Shown here piece by piece: positions 1-5,244 of a stretch of DNA of 12,465 nucleotides. Each line of letters begins with the position of its first letter. Within the stretch, counting starts at the first letter, position 1. The stretch comes from Legionella genomosp. 1 (lineage in GTDB: Bacteria > Pseudomonadota > Gammaproteobacteria > Legionellales > Legionellaceae). The notes under the pieces were generated by a model. That model was not told the DNA's origin and did not search any database. It saw nothing but the letters and a program-made list of their open reading frames with translations. The translations under genes and the position numbers were made by a program. The DNA lies in the NCBI GenBank assembly GCA_945865355.1, contig CAMBDN010000055.1, forward strand, positions 1 through 12,465, in the 5' to 3' direction.

Positions 1-132
1 TGGATAACTCCGTAATTCGCTATTGATACATTTTAAGCTAAAATTATTAACAATTTCTTAAAATTAATAATAATGGTGCAATATGCCTCTGGAATGTTTA
101 ATAATGTGATCCCGCATTCCTCTTTGCTACAT

Positions 133-164
133 ACGGGCTACATGTTTTAATATTAACAGCCCGT
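133..164. other. GC-rich hairpin
   Basis: ACGGGC at 133-138 pairs with GCCCGT at 159-164. An inner helix of TGTT (143-146) with AACA (155-158) closes an AT-rich loop, leaving a small bulge. Neither strand has a T-tract after the stem, so it is not a typical intrinsic terminator. It lies in the predicted leader of the leftward transcript from about 185 and could be a leader or small-RNA structure. Confidence 0.35.
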
Positions 165-191
165 TGTGCAACAAGCTTCTTTCTTTCGATA

Positions 192-224
192 ATTATAGCA
201 GGAAATGGGTCAATATTGTGTCAA
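192..224 (-). promoter_or_regulatory. minus-strand extended -10 promoter reading out of the window
   Basis: On the minus strand a perfect extended -10, TGC-TATAAT, occupies 200 down to 192. A perfect TTGACA lies at 224-219 but with a long 21-base spacer, and a second near-match TTGACC (213-208) is too close at 10 bases. The TG extension can compensate for a badly spaced -35. The transcript would start near 185, carry the hairpin at 133-164 in its leader, and run leftwards past position 1, so it would serve an unseen gene or small RNA. The same 12 bases, TGCTATAATTAT, recur in the promoter at 7195-7223. Confidence 0.45.
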
Positions 225-269
225 TAGAAAAAAATGATAGCCCGATCAGCACTCCATCGCGAGCACGAA

Positions 270-1559
270 TCAAACCAACAGAAAACGGAAATTTTTCTGC
301 ATTTCGTTTAGGTCAAATTTATTAAGAAATAACGAGAAACTCATCCAAGCGCTTAATGCAGCTAGATCGCGAAATGGCGGCGGTAAATAGACAGGGGGAG
401 AAAGAACACCCTGTTCTCTTAATTCACTCAGTAACGGTAAATCATCAAGGACCAATTTACCCATGAACAATAATGGTATCGCATCAATTCGATGCTGGCT
501 AATCGCAAAACGAATAAAATTATAAATGAGAACAAAACCTTTAGCGTAAGATAAGTCTTTGGTGAACGGGCCGCCGGTTGGTGTACTCCCGCGAAAGATG
601 CGTACGCTGTTATTGTAACTATCCTCTTCCTGCAAACCACAATCGAGAAAATAACGATAAACGTCAAGAAAATTGGCACCACTCGTTACTTTATCCAATG
701 CAATCACACGATTGGTAATTTTTCGTATCCGACCGGGGTACGACGAAAAACTCACCACTTCAGTAATGACCGCTAACCCTTCTTGTATCACACTGCATGA
801 AGGCGACCCCTTAGAGAGGAAGAAACAATGGGGTTGCATAGCACCATTTAATGTTGTGCCTACATGCACCCAGCCCTCATGCACTTCTAGGTATTTGAGA
901 TCACGCTGACTAAACATGGCCTGCTGACTTAATTTGATATTATCAGCACCGGCTGAAGCATCGGCAATCATGTCATCACTGACAATCACATTCACTCGAC
1001 CGGGATGTTGATCAAAAAACGGACTAAGCCTGCTTTGCAACACTTCCTGTGCTTCTTGTGGCGTATAGCGCTTTACATCCGCGTCAGATTGCAACTTAAC
1101 ATCAAGAGCGGTTAACACATCAAACAACAATGCCCCTAATTCTGATAAGCGCGGCCCACCTGCATAGAAAGCATCATTAGGACTGCCATATAACTCCATC
1201 GCCAACTCAGAGAAACTAGGTGTACCACGAGCGGCTAACATTTGTACGGCACGCCGGTATTCGTCACACTGGCGCTGGATCAATCGGGTAATTGGCGAAT
1301 ATTGGCCCAGCTGGTTTTGCGCATCACGCAAGATTAAGCGAAACTCCTCCATCTTTTCATGTGCATCAAACGGCAAGGGTTTATTTTGATAATAAGCAGC
1401 ATCCACCGCCGGAAGCTCACGACCTTTATGGCGAAAGAATTCCTTCTTGACGGTATCATCCCATTTGATGAGATCAAGAATACGGATTTTTCGCTGCGCA
1501 TCAACGATACGCTTTGATAACGCTTGAATAACGCCTAACTCAGCTTCTTGCATGGACAT
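270..1559 (-). CDS. DUF1704 / QEGLA-motif family metallopeptidase-like protein
   Basis: This is a member of the DUF1704 family, named in bacteria for its QEGLA motif ('flavohemoglobin expression-modulating'). The family includes the eukaryotic MATCAP tyrosine carboxypeptidases. Numbered from the upstream TTG at 1589, the metallopeptidase signature HEGWVH (HExxxH) sits at residues 237-242 and QEGLA at 269-273. Its Glu270 would be the third zinc ligand by analogy with MATCAP. A conserved RGS...GGPFTKDLSYAKGF block follows at about 333-352. I prefer the ATG at 1557-1559 (429 residues) because GAG of AAAAGAG lies 9 bases before it, whereas the TTG at 1587-1589 has no ribosome site. The gene is probably the last of a dapA-lipoprotein-DUF1704 operon, with a gap of about 40 bases. 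There is no signal peptide, so it should be cytoplasmic. The substrate is unknown; the family call is firm and peptidase activity is inferred. Confidence 0.88.
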   Translation of the reverse strand: MSMQEAELGVIQALSKRIVDAQRKIRILDLIKWDDTVKKEFFRHKGRELPAVDAAYYQNKPLPFDAHEKMEEFRLILRDAQNQLGQYSPITRLIQRQCDEYRRAVQMLAARGTPSFSELAMELYGSPNDAFYAGGPRLSELGALLFDVLTALDVKLQSDADVKRYTPQEAQEVLQSRLSPFFDQHPGRVNVIVSDDMIADASAGADNIKLSQQAMFSQRDLKYLEVHEGWVHVGTTLNGAMQPHCFFLSKGSPSCSVIQEGLAVITEVVSFSSYPGRIRKITNRVIALDKVTSGANFLDVYRYFLDCGLQEEDSYNNSVRIFRGSTPTGGPFTKDLSYAKGFVLIYNFIRFAISQHRIDAIPLLFMGKLVLDDLPLLSELREQGVLSPPVYLPPPFRDLAALSAWMSFSLFLNKFDLNEMQKNFRFLLV

Positions 1560-1599
1560 ATTCACAAGCTCTTTTGCTATTAACACCAACGACCATTCA

Positions 1600-1815
1600 T
1601 TAATTTGAAGGCGGCACTACACTAACATGAGCATCTTGATTTTGTGGCGGTAAATCATAAAAATGACTGATATTCGCTGATGTTAATGGCGGCGGTACAA
1701 TTTGATTGCCCCCATTACGGCTGTTCAAATATATCTGCTCACCATTACTTGTGTATTGCGCAGAACACGCCGTCAACAACGATAATACCCATGTAAATAA
1801 TACTATTCTTTTCAC
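1600..1815 (-). CDS. small lipoprotein resembling the BamC N-terminal segment
   Basis: This is a 71-residue predicted lipoprotein. A signal peptide with KR and a hydrophobic core ends in the lipobox LTAC, with the lipidated Cys at residue 17. Ser at +2 suggests the outer membrane. The mature part is only about 55 residues, rich in Pro, Asn and Ser, with no predicted fold. Its pattern (Y...GEQ-IYL-N..., then VPPPLTS, then FYDLPP, then a PP-containing tail) resembles the extended N-terminal segment of BamC/NlpB, which in E. coli wraps along BamD. The two globular helix-grip domains of BamC are absent. The position supports this: nlpB/bamC lies directly after dapA in E. coli. It starts at GTG (1813-1815), with GAGG 7 bases upstream, 13 bases after the dapA stop. 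The lipoprotein call is strong; the BamC relation is an inference from pattern and synteny. Confidence 0.82.
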   Translation of the reverse strand: MKRIVLFTWVLSLLTACSAQYTSNGEQIYLNSRNGGNQIVPPPLTSANISHFYDLPPQNQDAHVSVVPPSN

Positions 1816-1828
1816 AACATTACCTCAA

Positions 1829-2701
1829 TTAAACCAAATTTAACATACGCATTGAATGCTCTAATGCTTCATGGTGTTCTTGTGCTAACCGTGTCAACGG
1901 TAGACGAATTTCACCACTCATCAAGCCCATTCTACTCATCGCCCATTTTACTGGAATTGGGTTGGATTCAATGAACATCAATTGATGCAGTGGCATTAAT
2001 TGCTCATGCAACCGCAAGCAAGCGGCATGATCCTCATCAATGGCTGCATCACACATTTTTGCCATCAGTGTTGGCGCTGCATTAGCGGTTACCGAAATGA
2101 CGCCTTTCGCACCGGCTAACATCCACTGTGCCGCAGTTAAATCATCACCACTATAGACATCGAATTGACCATGACTATCTCGTAACAACTGCTGCAAACG
2201 GGTCATTTGGCCAGTAGCTTCTTTAATACCAATGATATTCGATATGCTAGACAGTCTTGCTACCGTTTCCGGTAGTAGGTCACAGGCGGTTCGACTCGGA
2301 ACATTATAGAGGATGATCGGCATCGCTACGGCATGCGCTACCTGACTGTAATGTTGATAAAGACCTTCCTGCGTTGGCTTGATATAAGCGGGGGTCATAA
2401 TCAGTGCGGCATGTGCACCCTGCGCCATAGCGTATTGCGTTAATTCAATACACTCTCTTGTAGCATTAGCAGCGGTACCTGCTATCACTGGGATACGTTC
2501 TCGTGCTTGTTCGATCACGGTCTTAATGACCAAACGTTTTTCTGCATGCGTCAACGTGCCCGACTCTCCCGTCGTACCCGCCGCTACAATCGCATGTGTG
2601 CCTGCACGAATATGAAATTCGACCAATTCTTGTAAACGCGCTACATCGACATTGTCATCCAGCATGGGTGTAACTAGTGCTACGATGCTCCCTCGAAACA
2701 T
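1829..2701 (-). CDS. dapA: 4-hydroxy-tetrahydrodipicolinate synthase
   Basis: DapA condenses pyruvate with L-aspartate semialdehyde, the first committed step of the DAP/lysine branch that supplies peptidoglycan. The 290 residues match the usual length (292 in E. coli). They form one TIM barrel with all expected residues: GTTGES at 42-47 with Thr43 and Thr44, Tyr106 in the TPAY segment, Tyr132 and Arg137 in ILYNVPSRT, the Schiff-base Lys160 in GIKEATG, and the GVISV loop near 200-204. The conserved NPIPVKWA segment is also present. The ATG at 2699-2701 has GAGG 5 bases upstream. It is the first gene of the minus-strand cluster, and its upstream region holds a promoter candidate and a 16-base palindrome. 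The pathway is cytoplasmic. Assignment is secure. Confidence 0.97.
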   Translation of the reverse strand: MFRGSIVALVTPMLDDNVDVARLQELVEFHIRAGTHAIVAAGTTGESGTLTHAEKRLVIKTVIEQARERIPVIAGTAANATRECIELTQYAMAQGAHAALIMTPAYIKPTQEGLYQHYSQVAHAVAMPIILYNVPSRTACDLLPETVARLSSISNIIGIKEATGQMTRLQQLLRDSHGQFDVYSGDDLTAAQWMLAGAKGVISVTANAAPTLMAKMCDAAIDEDHAACLRLHEQLMPLHQLMFIESNPIPVKWAMSRMGLMSGEIRLPLTRLAQEHHEALEHSMRMLNLV

Positions 2702-2731
2702 GACATCCTCACTCCATAAATAGATGTGCCA

Positions 2732-2760
2732 ATACTACTGGCTGATGGAAAATTTCACAA
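2732..2760 (-). promoter_or_regulatory. dapA promoter candidate
   Basis: On the minus strand TTGTGA (2760-2755) and TAGTAT (2737-2732) are separated by 17 bases. Each hexamer matches the sigma-70 consensus at about four of six positions. The spacing, and a position some 30 bases before the dapA start codon, are right. Only a moderate match, so tentative. Confidence 0.35.
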
Positions 2761-2772
2761 GTTCCCGATGAA

Positions 2773-2788
2773 TGAATCAAGTGATTCA
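2773..2788. promoter_or_regulatory. perfect 16-base palindrome, operator candidate
   Basis: TGAATCA and its exact reverse complement TGATTCA are separated by two bases. The site lies just upstream of the dapA -35 candidate and in the divergent region shared with the lipoprotein gene at 2913. It resembles an ArgR box in its TGAAT/ATTCA arms, but the centre is two bases too long. The binding factor is unknown. Confidence 0.4.
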
Positions 2789-2844
2789 ATGTGCTATTTA
2801 ACCCGCAGTCATAATCGCAAAACACAGCACGCTTCCACTCAAAA

Positions 2845-2870
2845 TTTACACAGTGTGTTTTTTTTATACT
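2845..2870 (+). promoter_or_regulatory. weak promoter candidate for the glycine-zipper lipoprotein gene
   Basis: TTTACA at 2845-2850 and TATACT at 2865-2870 are each good hexamers, but the spacer is only 14 bases. TAAACT at 2870-2875 gives a 19-base spacer instead. The location, some 40 bases before the ATG at 2913, is sensible. TATACT also occurs upstream of bdhA (3279-3284), of the entericidin gene (8477-8482) and of the AddB-like gene (8827-8832). Confidence 0.3.
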
Positions 2871-2912
2871 AAACTATTGAAGAAGGAACACTATTTCAAG
2901 AGGAATTGAATC

Positions 2913-3167
2913 ATGAAAAAAATAATTACTGCAATCTGTTTTTCTGGATTGACAACCTTAATGGTTGGTTGCACATCAACTGAAGTTGGTACTGCAACGG
3001 GAGCGGCCGCAGGGGCAGGCTTAGGATATGCAGTCGGTGGTGGTTGGGGTGCAGCCCTTGGTGCCGGCGCTGGTGCATTGGTTGGTAACCAAATTGGCCA
3101 ACAACAAGATAACAACAGATATTATTATCGTAATGGTTACTCTAGAAGTTATTACCGTAACTATTAA
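2913..3167 (+). CDS. glycine-zipper lipoprotein
   Basis: This is an 84-residue small envelope protein. A signal peptide (MKK then a hydrophobic stretch) ends in MVGC with the predicted lipidated Cys at residue 20. Thr at +2 predicts outer-membrane sorting. Residues about 26-62 form a dense Gly/Ala zipper with repeated GAxxGA- and GxxxG-type spacings, ending NQIGQQQ. This is typical of the 17-kDa-antigen / YmgG-like glycine-zipper families, whose zipper inserts in or packs against membrane. The C-terminus is a Tyr/Arg/Asn-rich tail of about 18 residues with seven tyrosines. The ribosome site AGAGGA (2899-2904) is 8 bases before the ATG. It is divergent from dapA and probably a single-gene unit followed by a REP-like repeat. 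Its exact role is unknown; envelope stability or stress functions are typical of the family. Confidence 0.85.
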   Translation: MKKIITAICFSGLTTLMVGCTSTEVGTATGAAAGAGLGYAVGGGWGAALGAGAGALVGNQIGQQQDNNRYYYRNGYSRSYYRNY

Positions 3168-3171
3168 TAAC

Positions 3172-3224
3172 ACCCTCATCCGCCCTTCGGGCACCTTCTC
3201 CCAAACGGGAGAAGGTAACCTCAT
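3172..3224. repeat. REP-like extragenic inverted repeat
   Basis: Two adjacent stem-loops lie directly after the lipoprotein stop. The first is GCCC-TTC-GGGC (3182-3192). The second is a perfect 10-base stem, ACCTTCTCCC (3193-3202) with GGGAGAAGGT (3207-3216), closed by an AAAC loop. ACCCTCAT (3172-3179) precedes the stems and ACCTCAT follows them. This CCCTCATCCGCCCTTCGGGCACC type of sequence is a familiar dispersed extragenic repeat in many proteobacteria. With no T-tract it is not a classic terminator, but such stems can protect upstream mRNA or attenuate read-through. Confidence 0.6.
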
Positions 3225-3323
3225 TTGTAGGCCTTAAGTATGTTTCTGCGATGGTGGCAAAGTCAAAGATATTAGGTCTATACTGAACCTAGGGAATAGC
3301 ATCTAAACAGAGGGAACTTAACC

Positions 3324-4106
3324 ATGAAATTAAAGAATAAAGTTGCGATAGTTACTGGTGCCGCTAGCGGTATTGGTAAAGAAATTGCGATGGTTTTTGC
3401 TAGGGAAGGCGCTAAAATTGCGATTGCCGATCTTAATTTAGACCAGGCCAAACTTGCCGCAGAAGACATTAAAAGCAAAGGCGGCGAAGCAATGGCCGTT
3501 GAAATGAATGTTGTCGATGAAGCTCAAGTCGACGAGGGTGTCGATGCCGTAGCAAAAAAATTCGGTGGGATTGATATATTGGTCAGCAATGCTGGAATAC
3601 AAATCATTGAATCCCTCGATAAACTATCGTTTGCTAATTGGAAAAAATTGCTGTCGATCCACCTTGATGGGGCCTTTTTAACGACTCGTGCTTGTCTGAA
3701 GCATATGTATGCTGGTAAGCGCGGAGGAAGCATTATTTATATGGGCTCTGTACATTCAAAAGAAGCGTCTGTGCTAAAGGGACCCTATGTTACTGCAAAG
3801 CATGGTTTATTAGGGCTATGTAAAGTCGTCGCCAAAGAAGGCGCGGCTCATGGCGTGCATGCTAATGTTATCTGCCCAGGCTTCGTGCGTACTCCATTGG
3901 TTGATAAACAAATTCCCGAGCAAGCAAAAGCACTGCATATCAGTGAAGAGGATGTGATCAAAAAAGTAATGCTAAAAGACACTGTCGACGGTGAATTTAC
4001 AACAACAGAAGATGTCGCCCAAACTGCATTATTTTTTGCATCGTTCTCATCGAACGTCCTAACAGGACAATCGCTGGTTGTCAGTCATGGTTGGTATATG
4101 GAGTAA
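3324..4106 (+). CDS. bdhA: D-3-hydroxybutyrate dehydrogenase
   Basis: This NAD-dependent SDR enzyme interconverts D-3-hydroxybutyrate and acetoacetate, the entry step for using monomers of polyhydroxybutyrate. The 260 residues show the SDR plan: TGAASGIG at 11-18, Asp36 favouring NAD over NADP, NAG at 89-91, and the Ser142/Tyr155/Lys159 catalytic set. The residues that bind the substrate carboxylate in characterised HBDHs are also present (Gln93, His144, Lys152, Gln196), with Trp257 near the C-terminus. This separates it from generic SDRs. AGAGGGA (3309-3315) precedes the ATG at 3324, and a TATACT -10 candidate lies at 3279-3284 without a convincing -35. The stop is 4 bases before the likely GTG start of the patatin gene, so the two are almost certainly co-transcribed and translationally coupled, as in the bdhA-patD operon of Legionella pneumophila. 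Confidence 0.95.
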   Translation: MKLKNKVAIVTGAASGIGKEIAMVFAREGAKIAIADLNLDQAKLAAEDIKSKGGEAMAVEMNVVDEAQVDEGVDAVAKKFGGIDILVSNAGIQIIESLDKLSFANWKKLLSIHLDGAFLTTRACLKHMYAGKRGGSIIYMGSVHSKEASVLKGPYVTAKHGLLGLCKVVAKEGAAHGVHANVICPGFVRTPLVDKQIPEQAKALHISEEDVIKKVMLKDTVDGEFTTTEDVAQTALFFASFSSNVLTGQSLVVSHGWYME

Positions 4107-4110
4107 AATC

Positions 4111-5244
4111 GTGCCTGGAACGAGCAAGAAAAAAACCACCGCTCAGCATGATCACATCGCGTGTTGCTTTCAGGGCGGTGGCGCACTGGGAGCATACCAA
4201 GTTGGTGTCATGCAGGCATTACACGAAGCGGGTTATCACCCTGATTGGTTTTGTGGCACATCCATTGGGGCAATTAATGCAGCAATTGCTGCCGGAAATA
4301 CCGTTGAAGATCGTATTCCTAAGCTAGAACAGTTTTGGAGTTCTATTGCGACCCAAACAATGATTGATGAATCGTTTCTACCGACAGATATTTTAAGTCA
4401 ACGATTCCAAAATCATATGTCTGCACAAACCACTCTTCTGTATGGACAGCCCGGGTTTTTTACGCCTCGGCTTCTACCACCAACCCCTGGATGTCATTCA
4501 GAACCACAATCATTAAGTTTCTATGATACGTCCCCGTTAAGGAGCACCCTGGAACGTGTCGTTGATTTTGATAGAATAAATTCGGGTCACGTACGTTTGA
4601 GTGTCGGTGCTGTTGAAATTGGCAGCGGGAAAATGACTTACTTCGATTCGAAAGAAACACCGTTAACACCCGAACACATCATGGCCAGCGGAGCATTACC
4701 ACCTGGCTTTCCTGCAATTGAAATTGATGGACGCTTCTATTGGGATGGTGGTCTATCAAGCAACAGCCCAATAGCGTACGTATTGCTAAAACAGCAAGCA
4801 GCCTCACTGTTGTGCTTCATGGTGAATCTATTCGATTCTAATGGTCTCGTTCCAACCACCCTCGATGAGATAGAAAAACGGAAAAAAGACATCGAGTTTG
4901 CCAGCAAATATTACAATTTTGTTGAATTACAACAAGAAATTCATGCGCTAAAGTACACGATCCATCAATTATCAAAGCACATTCCTGAAGCTAAAAAGAA
5001 GCTAACGGCTATCAAAAATGGCCTGGAATTGGGCTGGAATAGCTCTGTGTCTTTGGTACGCTTTCAATACAAAGGTGAAGACACCGAGTTATCCTCCAAA
5101 GATTATGAGTTCTCACACCAAACGATCACTCGCCATATCCAAACAGGTTATAACGATGGCAAGAAAGGCGTTAAAAAATCGCCGTGGTTAAAGCCCGTCT
5201 CATTAGGTATTGGGATAACCTGCCATGATGTTACCGGTGAGTAA
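4111..5244 (+). CDS. patD: patatin-like phospholipase (PatD type) with C-terminal DUF3734-like region
   Basis: Patatin enzymes are Ser/Asp-dyad acyl hydrolases acting on phospholipids. Numbered from the GTG at 4111, the oxyanion loop GGGALGAY is near residues 22-29, the nucleophile motif GTSIG is at 49-53 with Ser51, and the dyad motif DGG starts at Asp212. A long C-terminal part includes a helical Lys/Glu-rich segment and a tail near SSKDYEFSHQTITRHIQTGY that resembles DUF3734. The frame is open from a TTG at 4078 with an ATG at 4087, both inside bdhA and lacking ribosome sites. GTG at 4111 is preceded 7 bases upstream by GGAG (4100-4103), so I chose it (377 residues). No signal peptide is seen. 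In Legionella pneumophila the bdhA-patD operon was reported as needed for full infection of amoebae. The 3' end overlaps the convergent gene at 5231 by 14 bases. Confidence 0.92.
   Translation: MPGTSKKKTTAQHDHIACCFQGGGALGAYQVGVMQALHEAGYHPDWFCGTSIGAINAAIAAGNTVEDRIPKLEQFWSSIATQTMIDESFLPTDILSQRFQNHMSAQTTLLYGQPGFFTPRLLPPTPGCHSEPQSLSFYDTSPLRSTLERVVDFDRINSGHVRLSVGAVEIGSGKMTYFDSKETPLTPEHIMASGALPPGFPAIEIDGRFYWDGGLSSNSPIAYVLLKQQAASLLCFMVNLFDSNGLVPTTLDEIEKRKKDIEFASKYYNFVELQQEIHALKYTIHQLSKHIPEAKKKLTAIKNGLELGWNSSVSLVRFQYKGEDTELSSKDYEFSHQTITRHIQTGYNDGKKGVKKSPWLKPVSLGIGITCHDVTGE

Larger units (their letters stand above)
1..269. other. non-coding left margin
   Basis: No credible gene lies here. The stretch is very AT-rich near positions 30-75. 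It contains a minus-strand promoter candidate (192-224) and a GC-rich hairpin (133-164), both listed separately. A weak plus-strand pair, TTGATA at 23-28 and TATTAA at 45-50 with a 16-base spacer, could also be a promoter, but AT-rich DNA produces such matches easily. The minus-strand gene that ends at 270 has no terminator with a T-tract in this stretch. Confidence 0.6.

Noticed and set aside
73..150. 25-codon ATG frame on the plus strand
   Set aside because: No ribosome site, AT-rich non-coding context, no recognisable signal or motif.
133..164. Intrinsic terminator for the DUF1704 transcript
   Set aside because: The stem is good, but neither strand shows a T-tract after it, and it lies over 100 bases beyond the stop codon.
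673..909. 78-codon plus-strand frame inside the DUF1704 gene
   Set aside because: It lies wholly opposite a conserved gene, covering its HExxxH/QEGLA region. The encoded residues show no family features.
2773..2788. ArgR box upstream of dapA
   Set aside because: The arms TGAAT/ATTCA fit, but the centre is six bases rather than four, so the half-sites are out of register for ArgR.
4078..4110. TTG 4078 or ATG 4087 as the patD start
   Set aside because: Both lie inside the bdhA coding region without a ribosome site, while GTG 4111 has GGAG at ideal spacing.
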